Assembly: GCA_964578535.1 (NCBI GenBank)
Contig: CAZODI010000007.1
Span: forward strand, 42,174-106,173
Reading direction: 5' to 3'
DNA length: 64,000 nucleotides
Origin: PHBD01 sp964578535
GTDB taxonomy: Bacteria > Desulfobacterota > Syntrophia > Syntrophales > PHBD01
Positions within the stretch are counted from its first letter, which is position 1; every line of letters begins with the position of its first letter. The position numbers and the translations under genes were made by a program. A model generated the notes under the pieces. The model saw only the letters and a program-made list of their open reading frames with translations. It did no database searches and had not been told where the DNA came from. Below are positions 17,436 through 26,093 of the stretch, piece after piece.

Positions 17436-18764
17436 ATGGCAGGAGTCTTCAAGGATTATGTGAAAAACAAGTTTGCCCGGCCCGGCCCGCTGAAGGGAGT
17501 CCGGGTCCTGGAGGTCTGCACGCTGCTGTTCGGGCCTTCGGGACCGTCGTTCCTGGCCGAGATGGGCGCCGAGGTCATCAAGATCGAACTTCCCCCCATG
17601 GGAGACGTGACCCGTTCCCTGAACCCCTTCGGGTGGTTCTACAAGGAGCAGTCCCCCATGTTCATGCACATCAACCCAAACAAGTATTATATGGCCCTGG
17701 ACCTCCATATCGACATGGGTCAGCAGATCTTCAAGGAACTAGCTGCCAGGGCCGACATCATCGAGTTCAACCTTCGTCCCGGCGTTACCCGGCGCTGGAA
17801 CATCGGCTATGAACAGGTCAAGGAGGTCAACCCCGGCATCATCTACATCGAGAAGAACGGCTTCGGCCAATGGGGTCTCTATGCCGAACAGGACCGGCCC
17901 TCCAACGACGGCGCGGCCCAGGCCCTCTCGGGATACGCGTGGATATCGAGCTTTCCCGGCCGGCCTCCGCTCAAGCAGGCCATCTGGATCTGCGACTACT
18001 ACGGCGGCCTCATGGGGGAGGTGGCGGTGCTCGCGGCCCTGCACCATCGCCGGAAGACCGGCAAGGGTCAGTTCATCGAGATGTCCCAGAGCGAGAACAT
18101 CATGCGGACCATGGGCTGGGTCTGGCCCTATCAGCAGCTTGCCCAGAAGGGAGTCGAGCCGGCGGGGAACCGGGACCAGTGCATCTGTCCCGCCGACACG
18201 TTCCTCTGCAAGGACGGCCTCCTGGCGGCTCTGGCGGCCCCGGCTCCGGATGAGTTCCTGGGTCTCTGCAAGGCCATGGGAAGCCCCGAACTGGCGAAGG
18301 ATCCCCGCTTCGCGGACCACGCCGTCCGCCTCCAGGACGAAAATGCCATGGCGATCCTGAAGATCATCGCCGACTGGGCGGCCACGAAGACGGCGGAGGA
18401 GATCGAGAGCCTCGGCAAGCAGAACGGATTCGCCGCCACGCGCCTTCACAACGCGGTTGATATGAATACGGATCCCCAGCGACGCCAGCGGGGCTTCGTG
18501 AAGGAGATCGACGATCCCCTCTACGGCCGTTACCCGGAGCATGACTTTCCGGTCATGATGTCCCGGACGCCGCCGAAGATCAAGTGGACCGTCCGCCCCG
18601 TCGGTTTTGACAACGACTTCATCATGACGAAGATTCTCGGACGAAACCAGACGCAGCTCGACGAGCTCTATCTCCACGGCGTGCTCGGAAAGTGGAAAGA
18701 CCAGCAGGGACGCCGTCCGCCCCCGGACTGGGACGGCCAGTCCGGCGCCATCGTGAGGAGGTGA
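17436..18764 (+). CDS. CaiB/BaiF-type (family III) CoA-transferase, first of a pair
   Basis: Transfers CoA between carboxylic acids. 442 residues, close to the family's usual ~400. The N-terminal Rossmann-like region has VRVLEVCTLLFGPSG and GAEVIKIELPPMGD, both characteristic. A strong AAAAGGAGGGATT site precedes the ATG. The second family III gene begins 6 bp after its stop, so this may be one half of a heteromeric enzyme like benzylsuccinate CoA-transferase BbsEF, or the two may be independent paralogues. The acid substrates are not readable from sequence. Cytoplasmic; a role in organic-acid activation fits a syntrophic or fermentative organism (inference). Confidence 0.9.
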   Translation: MAGVFKDYVKNKFARPGPLKGVRVLEVCTLLFGPSGPSFLAEMGAEVIKIELPPMGDVTRSLNPFGWFYKEQSPMFMHINPNKYYMALDLHIDMGQQIFKELAARADIIEFNLRPGVTRRWNIGYEQVKEVNPGIIYIEKNGFGQWGLYAEQDRPSNDGAAQALSGYAWISSFPGRPPLKQAIWICDYYGGLMGEVAVLAALHHRRKTGKGQFIEMSQSENIMRTMGWVWPYQQLAQKGVEPAGNRDQCICPADTFLCKDGLLAALAAPAPDEFLGLCKAMGSPELAKDPRFADHAVRLQDENAMAILKIIADWAATKTAEEIESLGKQNGFAATRLHNAVDMNTDPQRRQRGFVKEIDDPLYGRYPEHDFPVMMSRTPPKIKWTVRPVGFDNDFIMTKILGRNQTQLDELYLHGVLGKWKDQQGRRPPPDWDGQSGAIVRR

Positions 18765-18770
18765 TCGAAC

Positions 18771-20120
18771 ATGGCAGAACACAAGAGACCGAAATGGGCG
18801 GACTGGGCGGATCACATCCGGTCGCTGGACGACCCGGCGAAGAATTTCGAGAAGCCGGAGGCCCTCGACGACCTCGTGATTCTGGACCTGAGCTCCCGCA
18901 GCATGGCCGGGCCCTACTGCACGTCTCTCCTGGCGGAGCTGGGAGCGGAGACCATCCGGATCGAACCCCCCGGGGGCGACCTGGTGCGCAGCTATTCCCC
19001 CAACGGCTTCCTCCACAAGGGGACGGGAATGGCCTACCTGCAGGAGGGAAGGAACAAATACCACGTTACCCTGGACCTCGGGAAAGAAGAGGGGAGGGAG
19101 ATTTTCAGGAACCTCGTCGGGCAGGCAGACATCCTCGTGGAGACCTACCCCGCGGGCGTCATGGATGCATGGGGGCTGGGCTACGAGGAGCTGGCAAAGC
19201 TGAACCCGCGGCTCATCCAGACCTCCATCACCGGCTATGGACAGTTCGGGCCGGAGTCCGGGAGGAAGCAGTACGATTATGACAATGTGGCCCAAGCCCG
19301 CTCGGGCGTCCAGTACGCCACGGGAGAGGTGCTGCCGGAGGGCAAGACCCGGGAGGAGATGCCTTACGCCACGTCCACCAAGGCAGGACCGTGGATCGCC
19401 TGGTCCACCTCGGGCACTTTCGCTGCCCTGGGCATCCTCGCGGCGCTGTATCACCGGGAAGAAACGGGCGAGGGGCAGGCCCTCGATGTCTCCACGCCCG
19501 AGGCCTACGAACGGCTGAACGACTACATGCTCCACTGGTACGCCGACAAGGGAGTGATCAACGAGCGCTTCGGCAATCTCGATACGTGCCTGTGGCTTTA
19601 CGGCTTCTATCCCACGAAGGACGGCGGCGTCTTCCTCGGCGGGCTCCGCCTGGAGATGTGGAAAGCCTTCGTGGACATCATCGGCAAGTACGACGCCTGG
19701 GAGGCCGACACCTGGACCACCCTGGCCCCCTTCATGAAGAAGGACTGGCAGCTCAAGTACCAGTCCATGATCAACCCTGAAACCGTGAAGTACACGAGCG
19801 AGGAGTTGACGCAGAAATCCATCGACTATGCCAAGAGCGGGCGACTGGCCCCCATCACGCCGGTGGTGGCGGAGATTGTCTCCCCCTGGAAGGCCATGCA
19901 GGACGAGGTCTGGCACGACCGCGGGGTCTTCACGCCCGTCCAGGATCCGGTCTACGGCTCCATCCTCTGCGCCCAGGCCCAGTGGAAATCCACGGAGACG
20001 CCGCCCAGGACCAAGTGGGTCTGCAGGCCCGTGGGGTACGATAACGGTTTCGTCTACCTGAAGTACCTCGGGTACGGTCCCGTGAAGATCCGGGAGCTCG
20101 AGGAGCGGGGGGTCGTCTGA
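18771..20120 (+). CDS. CaiB/BaiF-type (family III) CoA-transferase, second of a pair
   Basis: 449 residues, paralogous to the preceding gene: LVILDLSSRSMAGPYC and GAETIRIEPPGGDLVRSYSP correspond to its N-terminal motifs. The C-terminal part ends with a similar P-V-G-Y-D-N-G-F segment. The ribosome binding site AGGAGGTGAT overlaps the end of the upstream gene. Transcription ends at a strong intrinsic terminator 22 bp after the stop codon, so the two genes form a complete transcription unit. Substrate unknown; the close pairing argues for a joint function. Confidence 0.9.
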   Translation: MAEHKRPKWADWADHIRSLDDPAKNFEKPEALDDLVILDLSSRSMAGPYCTSLLAELGAETIRIEPPGGDLVRSYSPNGFLHKGTGMAYLQEGRNKYHVTLDLGKEEGREIFRNLVGQADILVETYPAGVMDAWGLGYEELAKLNPRLIQTSITGYGQFGPESGRKQYDYDNVAQARSGVQYATGEVLPEGKTREEMPYATSTKAGPWIAWSTSGTFAALGILAALYHREETGEGQALDVSTPEAYERLNDYMLHWYADKGVINERFGNLDTCLWLYGFYPTKDGGVFLGGLRLEMWKAFVDIIGKYDAWEADTWTTLAPFMKKDWQLKYQSMINPETVKYTSEELTQKSIDYAKSGRLAPITPVVAEIVSPWKAMQDEVWHDRGVFTPVQDPVYGSILCAQAQWKSTETPPRTKWVCRPVGYDNGFVYLKYLGYGPVKIRELEERGVV

Positions 20121-20141
20121 AACTCAACAATTTCATGGACA

Positions 20142-20179
20142 ACCGGGAGAAGATCGGCTATCTTCTCCCGGTGTTTTTT
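20142..20179 (+). terminator. Rho-independent terminator of the CoA-transferase operon
   Basis: Perfect 13-bp stem (20142-20154 with 20160-20172), 5-nt loop CGGCT, followed by GTTTTTT. No mismatch in the stem. Confidence 0.92.
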
Positions 20180-20221
20180 GTAGGGGAAGAAATCTGCCGG
20201 ATGAAAGGAGCGGGTACGATC

Positions 20222-20563
20222 ATGAAGCGCATCGCCTGTTTTTGCCTGCTGGCCGCGCTGTTGCTGGCCGCGGGGTGTGCTGCGAAGACGGACTACTACT
20301 CGGATTTGAAGGACCAGCGCGACGCCGGAGCCCTGTCAAGCCACCGGGACGGTCTGGCGCTCATGGGAACGCAGGAGCATCGGAAGGCCATCGTGGAGAT
20401 GAAAAAGGCCATCCTTGCCGACCCGAACGTTGCGGAGGCCTATCTGAGCTTGAGCCGCTCCCACTTCGCCGTCGGCGATTACGAAATGTGCCTCTACTAC
20501 CATATGAAGTACAAAGAGCAGCTGTACCTCCGGGACCGGGTCCAGGACTTCCCGGTCTATTGA
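20222..20563 (+). CDS. Small TPR-containing lipoprotein
   Basis: A 113-residue predicted lipoprotein: MKRIACF start, hydrophobic core and lipobox L-A-A-G-C (Cys19). The mature part has a single TPR-like helical pair (HRKAIVEMKKAILADPNVAEAYLSLSRSH). The start at 20222 is taken because AAAGGAG precedes it and the signal sequence begins there; a longer in-frame reading would run through the upstream terminator. It is 10 bp before the patatin lipoprotein gene, so both are probably exported partners of one transcript. Confidence 0.75.
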   Translation: MKRIACFCLLAALLLAAGCAAKTDYYSDLKDQRDAGALSSHRDGLALMGTQEHRKAIVEMKKAILADPNVAEAYLSLSRSHFAVGDYEMCLYYHMKYKEQLYLRDRVQDFPVY

Positions 20564-20573
20564 TGGCGCGATC

Positions 20574-21512
20574 ATGAGTCATATTCTGGATTCGAATCGC
20601 CGGGCGGACCTCGTCGGCCGCTTCCTGGTGCTTTTCTTCGTCTGCCTCCTGTTCTGGTCCTGTGCTCCGAAGGTTGTTCCGCCCACCGTTATGAAGCCCG
20701 CGCGGATCGCCGTCGTGCTCGGCGCCGGGGCATCCAAGGGCTTCGCCCACGTCGGGGTTCTCAAGGTCCTGGAGATGAACCGTGTTCCCGTACACATGAT
20801 CGTGGGCACCAGCGTCGGCAGTTTTGTCGGCAGCCTCTACGCCTACGGCTTTGATGCCTTCACCCTGCAGAAGATGGCCCTGGTGCTGGAGCGGGACGAC
20901 CTCGTGGATCTGGTCCTGCCCAACAACGGCTTCGTCGAGGGCAAAAAGCTCGAAAACTGGGTCAACCGGACGGTCCGGAACACCCCCATCGAGCAGATGC
21001 GCATTCCCTTCCACGCCGTGACAACCAATATCCAGACGGGGGAGGAGGTTGTCTTCGGGACGGGCAACGCGGGCATGGCCGTCCGGGCGAGCTGTTCCAT
21101 CCCGGGAATCTTCCGGCCTGCCCGGATCGCCGGGCAGACCTACGTGGACGGCGGCACCGTGAACCCCGTGGCCGTCGACGTGGCGCGGCGGTACGGCGCC
21201 GACGTGGTCATCGCCGTGGACATCTCCGGCGGCGTGGACCGGACCGTCCCCGAGAGCACCCTGGAGACGATCCTCAAGTCCGTGGACATCATGTACTACC
21301 GGATCGCCCAGGCCCAGGTGCAAAGGGCGGACGTCCTGATCCGCCCCAATGTGGCCGGCATCGGCTCCGCCGATTTCACGAAGCGCCACCAGGCCATCCT
21401 GGAAGGCGAGCGCGCCGCCCAGGCGGCCATGCCACAGATTCAGGCCGTCCTGTCGAAACTCCAGTCGGAGGGGCGGCTGACGCCGCCGGGGGTGGCGGCT
21501 CCGGCGAAGTAG
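20574..21512 (+). CDS. Patatin-like phospholipase lipoprotein (RssA type)
   Basis: A 312-residue serine lipid acyl hydrolase of the bacterial patatin family. The glycine-rich oxyanion loop is GAGASKGFAHVG; the nucleophile Ser80 sits in GTSVG; the catalytic Asp192 sits in VDGG. An N-terminal hydrophobic stretch ends in L-F-W-S-C (Cys30), a lipobox, so the enzyme is probably anchored to a membrane facing the periplasm, unlike cytoplasmic RssA. A phospholipid or lysophospholipid substrate is expected from family knowledge only. Directly follows the TPR lipoprotein gene. Confidence 0.88.
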   Translation: MSHILDSNRRADLVGRFLVLFFVCLLFWSCAPKVVPPTVMKPARIAVVLGAGASKGFAHVGVLKVLEMNRVPVHMIVGTSVGSFVGSLYAYGFDAFTLQKMALVLERDDLVDLVLPNNGFVEGKKLENWVNRTVRNTPIEQMRIPFHAVTTNIQTGEEVVFGTGNAGMAVRASCSIPGIFRPARIAGQTYVDGGTVNPVAVDVARRYGADVVIAVDISGGVDRTVPESTLETILKSVDIMYYRIAQAQVQRADVLIRPNVAGIGSADFTKRHQAILEGERAAQAAMPQIQAVLSKLQSEGRLTPPGVAAPAK

Positions 21513-21577
21513 CGTTTCCGCATCGTCCGTAAACCATCCGGGATTCACCGGGCGTTTTCATGCATGGGGAGGACGCA

Positions 21578-22369
21578 ATGGACAGCCAGCAACGGAGCGA
21601 AACGGCGGAGGCCATCCGGAACACCCTGCGGCTCAGGACGTTTCCGGTGGCGGTCAAATTCCTGAAAGACACGAAGGATTTTCCCGAGAAGACGCGCCGG
21701 CCCGCCACGGGGATGGGCAAGCGGGTGGCAATCTGCCAGGCCGTCACGATGGCCCGCCTCTACGGCTGGACCGTCGGCCTGGCAAAAGAGGACCTGGTCT
21801 GCGTCCCCGCGGCCATCGCCTTCGGATTCAGCAATGCGGAGGACTCCGCGTCCGCCCTGGCCCGGCTCTTCTGCGGCGGCAGCTATTCCCGGAGCGAGGA
21901 GGTGGGCCGCGCGGAGGCCGAGACCATCGTCCGTCTCGGGAAAGGCGAGTATGGGGCGGTCCTGCTGGCCCCCCTGCATCGGGCGACCTTCGAGCCGGAC
22001 ACGGTGGCCTTTTACGGCAATCCGGCACAGCTCATGCGGCTCGTCCACGCCTGGACCTACCGGACCGGGAAGCGGGTTGCCGGCCACTTCGGGGGGAAGG
22101 TCGAGTGCACGGAATACCTGCTGGCGCCTTTCCGGACGAAGGAGGCCCGCATCGCCGTTCCGGGCACGGGGGACCGCGTGTTCTCGCTGACGCAGGACGA
22201 CGAGATGGTCTTTTCGATCCCGGGAGCGGCGCTTGCAGACCTGGCGGCGGACCTCCGGGAGGCCGGGAAAAAGGTGGGTGCCACATATCCCGTTCCCGTG
22301 TTCCTGAACTTCCAGCCGGAGTTTCCACCGCTGTTTAAGGAACTGGGGAAGGAACTTGGGATATTCTAA
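21578..22369 (+). CDS. DUF169 family protein
   Basis: A 263-residue DUF169 protein. Typical features are the N-terminal L-x-L-R-T-F-P-V-A-V-K-F segment, conserved cysteines (ICQAV near residue 50 and DLVCVPAA near 74), and the C-terminal NFQPEFPPLFKEL stretch. The family has no settled biochemical role; it is frequent in anaerobes and methanogens and has been linked by context to metal or cofactor handling. The start at 21578 is chosen because GGGGAGGA precedes it at good spacing. Ends just before a degraded copy of a short inverted-repeat element. Confidence 0.85.
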   Translation: MDSQQRSETAEAIRNTLRLRTFPVAVKFLKDTKDFPEKTRRPATGMGKRVAICQAVTMARLYGWTVGLAKEDLVCVPAAIAFGFSNAEDSASALARLFCGGSYSRSEEVGRAEAETIVRLGKGEYGAVLLAPLHRATFEPDTVAFYGNPAQLMRLVHAWTYRTGKRVAGHFGGKVECTEYLLAPFRTKEARIAVPGTGDRVFSLTQDDEMVFSIPGAALADLAADLREAGKKVGATYPVPVFLNFQPEFPPLFKELGKELGIF

Positions 22370-22375
22370 GCGGCT

Positions 22376-22484
22376 TTCGGACCGTCTGCTGCGTTCCCCT
22401 CGTCCCGAACTGCTCGACCTACGAACAAGTGCACCTCGCGGCCCGGGACATCGGGCGCCTTGCATCCGGCCCTTTTGAACAGCC
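22376..22484. repeat. Degenerate copy of a short inverted-repeat-ended element
   Basis: Aligns along ~105 bp with the element at 35039-35162: shared blocks include CCGTCTGC.GCGTT, CGGGCGCCTTGCATCCGG versus GGGGGCCTTGCATCCGG, and TTTTGAACAGCC at the right end. The left end has decayed. A further GGCTGTTGAAAAA end-like sequence occurs at 22503-22515. Confidence 0.6.
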
Positions 22485-22510
22485 TTGGAAGGAATGAAAA
22501 ACGGCTGTTG

Positions 22511-22545
22511 AAAAAAGGGGGACCGATCTGAAATCGATCCCCCTT
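22511..22545 (-). terminator. Terminator of the nucleotidyl cyclase gene
   Basis: 13-bp stem with one mismatch (22515-22527 with 22533-22545), 5-nt loop; on the minus strand the stem is followed by TTTTTT. May act on both strands. Confidence 0.8.
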
Positions 22546-22570
22546 CCTGCTTTCTACGGCCTGTCGCCGG

Positions 22571-23197
22571 TCACTCGTAGATGACCCGGTATGCCTTCTC
22601 CGCACCCGGAGGAACCTCGTCGATCTGCTCGAACCCCAGTTCCTTCATGTCCCTCGCGTTGTTGCAGACCGCCTGCGTCACCAGGATCTCCCAGGCCTTG
22701 GCGGTGTCTTCCCCGAGCTTGCTGGCGGCATTCACCTCCGCACCGAAGACGTCGGCGTCGCCGATCCGGAGAATCCGCCCGTATCCCAGTCCGATGCAGA
22801 GGAGAATCCGCTCCTCTTCGGGACGGTTCCCGTTGTACTTCCGGAGTGTGTGCTGCATCTCGATGGAGCACTCCAGGGCCTTCGGGACGTTTCGGAAGAT
22901 CACCATGAAACTGTCCCCCTCCACCTTCAAGAGGATGCCGTCGTGATCCTCGATGATCGGGATCAGGATGCGCTGGGACTCGAAGATCGTCTGCAGGAAA
23001 TGGATAATGCCGAATTGGGCGACGTTGCGGGAGAAGCCCGACAGGTCGGTGAACATGACACACCAGGTCTCGCCGAACAGATCCCAGATGCGGCTGTCGA
23101 TTTTCTCCTTGTCCGCCCCGGGACTCAGCCGCTCCTCGATGAGCCTCTCCAGCCGGTCCTCCGACGCACTGAGGTAAATGGATTTCTTGTATGACAT
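22571..23197 (-). CDS. Class III adenylate/guanylate cyclase-like protein
   Basis: A 208-residue stand-alone class III nucleotidyl cyclase catalytic domain. Metal-binding aspartates are visible in FTDLSGFS and EGDSFM; the Lys in LLKVEGD is the type that selects ATP in adenylate cyclases; VNAASKL carries the conserved Asn. The usual transition-state Arg near that Asn is not obvious, so activity needs testing. No membrane segment or sensor domain. The start at 23197 has GGGAGG upstream. Cyclic AMP is the expected product by family knowledge; a cNMP-binding domain protein is encoded at 2982-4520. Confidence 0.8.
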   Translation of the reverse strand: MSYKKSIYLSASEDRLERLIEERLSPGADKEKIDSRIWDLFGETWCVMFTDLSGFSRNVAQFGIIHFLQTIFESQRILIPIIEDHDGILLKVEGDSFMVIFRNVPKALECSIEMQHTLRKYNGNRPEEERILLCIGLGYGRILRIGDADVFGAEVNAASKLGEDTAKAWEILVTQAVCNNARDMKELGFEQIDEVPPGAEKAYRVIYE

Positions 23198-23302
23198 GGC
23201 GCACCTCCCTCTTATGAACGCTGGATGTCCGGGGGACTGGGTACTCCGGACGGCGGGATCGTCAGCCGGGCTGAACCGGAACGATCGGCCGTCCGATCGT
23301 TT

Positions 23303-24277
23303 TCATCGTCTCCTCTTCTTGCGGGGATGCCGGTTCTGTTTGGCCGGTTCGCCGGCCAGAAGCGCCGGCAATGCGGTCTTGAAGCGGTCCGCCTTGCCGC
23401 GCGGAACATTCAGGCTGTGATGACCCGCGGGGAGGGAATGCCCCCGGATCTCCGGGTTCAACTCCCGGATGACCTTGTAGGTCGTGTCGCAGGCCTTGGC
23501 CAGCAGGGTCACGGGAACCTCGCGAGGGCTGTCGAACTCCACCCGGTCGAAGACCAGGGGCGGATAGAGGAGCCCGGGGGGGATCCGGTATCCGAAGAAC
23601 TGCGGATTGGTCAGGATGATCTTGGCGGCGAGGATGCGGAAGATGTACTGTTCCGTCTCGATGGGCAGGTTCAGGTCGAAATAGTTCTTCTGCCCCTGGA
23701 TATCCATGGCGCTCTGGATTCTCTGCTCACCGGCGTTGTAGGCGGCGGCGGCGAGGGTCCAGGATCCGAATTTCCGGTGCAGGATCTCGAAGTAACGCAA
23801 TGCGGCGTCGGTGGAGCGCTCAAAGCTGAGCCGGTCGTCGAACGAGGTGTTGACCCGGAGGCCATTGCGTTTGGCCGTGGATTCGATGAACTGCCAGGGG
23901 CCCACGGCTTTCGCCGTCGAGTAGGCGTAGGTGCGCAGCGAGCTCTCCGCCACGGCGACATACTTCAGGTCATCCGGGAGACCCCGCTCGTGGAGCTTCT
24001 TTTCCAGGTACGGGAAATATCGGGCGGCGCGCTTGAGCAGCAGGATGACCCGCTCGTGGTTGTAGGCGGTGACGATGAGCGATTCATCCAGGAGCTCCCG
24101 CAGGTCCTGCCGCTCCAGGGGAACGGTCTCGCCGAAGAGGACCGCCTGGGAAGGGACGTCGAAAACGGGAATGCAAGGGGCCGTTCCGTCCCGGGCCGGT
24201 ACCGCAGCCGGTGCCAGAAGGATGGTGATTGCCAGGAGCAGGATCGGGAACAGACGGTGCCGGCGGCGTTTCATCAT
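23303..24277 (-). CDS. Lytic transglycosylase, MltD-like (SLT plus LysM-like tail)
   Basis: A 324-residue periplasmic murein-cleaving enzyme. Signal peptide at ~1-28. SLT domain at ~90-210: catalytic Glu in VAVAESSLR, then GPWQFIESTAKRNGL and AAAAYNAGEQRI, the diagnostic sequences of family 1 lytic transglycosylases. The C-terminus has a LysM-like segment (~260-305) and a strongly basic tail. The start follows GGAGGAG. It sits 16 bp after the flavoprotein gene and is the last gene of the three-gene minus operon. Confidence 0.9.
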   Translation of the reverse strand: MMKRRRHRLFPILLLAITILLAPAAVPARDGTAPCIPVFDVPSQAVLFGETVPLERQDLRELLDESLIVTAYNHERVILLLKRAARYFPYLEKKLHERGLPDDLKYVAVAESSLRTYAYSTAKAVGPWQFIESTAKRNGLRVNTSFDDRLSFERSTDAALRYFEILHRKFGSWTLAAAAYNAGEQRIQSAMDIQGQKNYFDLNLPIETEQYIFRILAAKIILTNPQFFGYRIPPGLLYPPLVFDRVEFDSPREVPVTLLAKACDTTYKVIRELNPEIRGHSLPAGHHSLNVPRGKADRFKTALPALLAGEPAKQNRHPRKKRRR

Positions 24278-24293
24278 GAATCGCTCCTCCCCG

Positions 24294-24869
24294 TCAGCCG
24301 TTGATTTTCTTCAGAAGCCAGGCCATGTTCCGGCCCAGGTCTTTCATCGTCTGAACCCCTTCCTTGTCGTTCAGGACCTCGCCGGGATCCCGGCCGATCC
24401 CGAGGCTCCAGTAGCTCGACCCGGGCATGACCGTCTGCATGTAATGGAGAAACAGGTTCATGGAATTGAAGGCGGGGACGGCGCCGGCGCGGCGGACGGC
24501 CACCACGGAGGCGGCGACCTTGCGCTTGAACATGTAGTCGTTGGCCCGGCCGACGAATCCGCAGCGCTCGATGAAGGCCCGCATGCCCGCCGACACGTCG
24601 GAGAAATAGGTCGGGGAGCCGAGGAGAATGCCCTCCGCGTCCAGCATCTTCCCGATCACCTCATTGACCATGTCCTTGTCGACGGAGCAGCGCCGATCCT
24701 TGTTCTTGAAGCACTTGTAGCAGGCGAGGCAGCCCTGGGGGGCCCGGCCGGCCATCTGGATCAGCTCCGTTCCGATTCCCTCGACCTTCAACTCGTCCAG
24801 GACCAGGTTCAGGAGGATGGCGGTGTTTCCGTCCTTGCGGGCGCTTCCGTTCAGCGCGACGACCTTCAT
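24294..24869 (-). CDS. Iron-sulfur flavoprotein / NAD(P)H-dependent FMN reductase family protein
   Basis: A 191-residue flavodoxin-like protein. N-terminal LNGSARKDGNT is the FMN phosphate-binding loop; GSPTYFSDVS binds the isoalloxazine region. Between them, CLACYKCF followed by C-S-V has the compact cysteine pattern of iron-sulfur flavoproteins that carry a [4Fe-4S] cluster. Expected to move electrons in the cytoplasm of an anaerobe. The start overlaps the end of the MBL-fold gene by 4 bp, so translation is coupled. Confidence 0.85.
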   Translation of the reverse strand: MKVVALNGSARKDGNTAILLNLVLDELKVEGIGTELIQMAGRAPQGCLACYKCFKNKDRRCSVDKDMVNEVIGKMLDAEGILLGSPTYFSDVSAGMRAFIERCGFVGRANDYMFKRKVAASVVAVRRAGAVPAFNSMNLFLHYMQTVMPGSSYWSLGIGRDPGEVLNDKEGVQTMKDLGRNMAWLLKKING

Positions 24870-25771
24870 GATGATTCTCCTTTCGTGGATTCACGGCTCC
24901 GGCGGAGCAGGAGCCGGCAGCAGCCGACGATGTTCTCTTCCGGATACAGGGTCAGCTCGTCCCGATAGCTCGCGGCGTAGAGATCGCGGAGGATTTCCTC
25001 GTCCGGCCGGGAGTCGCCGAGGATCCGCTCCCGGATCTCCCGGGCGTCCCGGCGGGCCTCCGCGATGGCCCGGGACACCTCTTCGCCGCCCGAGAAGGTC
25101 CCCTGGTGGGGAAGGCCGATGAACCGGGGTTTCAGGGCCTCGAAGCGGTCGATGGTTTTCATGTAATCGGTGTAGCCGGTGAAGAAGATGGGGAAGAATC
25201 CCTGGTCTGGAAGCAGGTAGCCTAAGCTGTCGGAGACGAGAAGGACGCCGGTCTCCGGGATGTGGACGGCCAGGTTGCCCGGGGAGTGTCCCGGGGCGGC
25301 CAGGAAAACCAGGGTCTGCCCTCCCAGGTCGATCGATTCGCCGTCGCTCACGACCCGGCAGCCTTCCAGGGATGGCGGCTCCGCGAGGGGCGGGCGGTCT
25401 GTCCGCAGGCCCTTGCCGGCGAGGAATCGGGTGATGAAGCGGTCGTCTGACACGAGCGAAGCGCCCGTGCGGGGATGGGCCAGGAACTCCGGAGCCCCCT
25501 CCCCGGCGATGACGGTCGCACCGGGAAAGGCGTCCCGCAGGGCTGGAAGGCCGTTGATGTGGTCCGCGTGGGGGTGGCTGACGACGAGATAATCGGGACG
25601 GACCCCGAGGGAGGAAAGCTGGCCGATGACGAGGTCGGCCGTGGCGGATACGCCGGCCTCCACCAGGGCGGACCGGTCCGTTCCTTCGATCAGGTAATGA
25701 TGGAAATAATCGTGTCCCAGGACGATCAGACCTTCGGCGAGGCGAAGCGGATACTGCCGGTTTCCCTCCAT
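24866..25771 (-). CDS. MBL-fold metallo-hydrolase
   Basis: A 301-residue metallo-beta-lactamase-fold hydrolase. The metal motif SHPHADH (HxHxDH), AAPGHSPGN with the third-site histidine, VSDSLG with the bridging Asp, and GLPHQG with a late His are all present. The start at 25771 is chosen because the fold begins shortly after it (LRLAEGLIVLG); GGAGG lies 13 bp upstream. A GTG at 25831 would add 20 residues without domain content, so the start is uncertain. First gene of the operon with the flavoprotein and transglycosylase. Glyoxalase II-like or lactonase-like activity is possible; the substrate is unknown. Confidence 0.85.
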   Translation of the reverse strand: MEGNRQYPLRLAEGLIVLGHDYFHHYLIEGTDRSALVEAGVSATADLVIGQLSSLGVRPDYLVVSHPHADHINGLPALRDAFPGATVIAGEGAPEFLAHPRTGASLVSDDRFITRFLAGKGLRTDRPPLAEPPSLEGCRVVSDGESIDLGGQTLVFLAAPGHSPGNLAVHIPETGVLLVSDSLGYLLPDQGFFPIFFTGYTDYMKTIDRFEALKPRFIGLPHQGTFSGGEEVSRAIAEARRDAREIRERILGDSRPDEEILRDLYAASYRDELTLYPEENIVGCCRLLLRRSRESTKGESS

Positions 25772-26030
25772 GGGCCAGGCGTGTCCTCCGGATTCGTTGA
25801 TGCGGCGCGGGGTTCCCGAAGACCTTGCCACAACCGCCCGGGAAAAGCAACCCGCTGACCGCCGCCCGTCGACGATCCGATCCCCCGCTTCGGCATATTA
25901 TTTTGGAGGCAACGGGCGCCTCCGAACATGGGTCGGATCAGTTTTCCATGCTGCACGGCAAAGAATCCGGCTGAATTTTCAGGGCGCCTGCCGCCTCTCG
26001 CTTCCGGGGGGAGACCCTGCAACCTGGCGA

Positions 26031-26059
26031 TTGACAAGCCGTGCCGCTGCGGATAGATA
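26031..26059 (+). promoter_or_regulatory. Sigma70-type promoter for the CsgG-like lipoprotein/flavodoxin pair
   Basis: TTGACA (26031-26036), exactly 17 nt, TAGATA (26054-26059), 34 bp before the start codon. The remaining gap 25772-26030 shows no gene. Confidence 0.8.
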
Positions 26060-26093
26060 AAGGCCGTTCGAAAATCGGGGGAGGTGGAACGTC

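Noticed and set aside
17171..17812. Plus-strand open frame overlapping the first CoA-transferase gene
   Set aside because: The part inside the CoA-transferase is an out-of-frame shadow. Only the strong ribosome-site-like sequence in front is noteworthy, reported separately.
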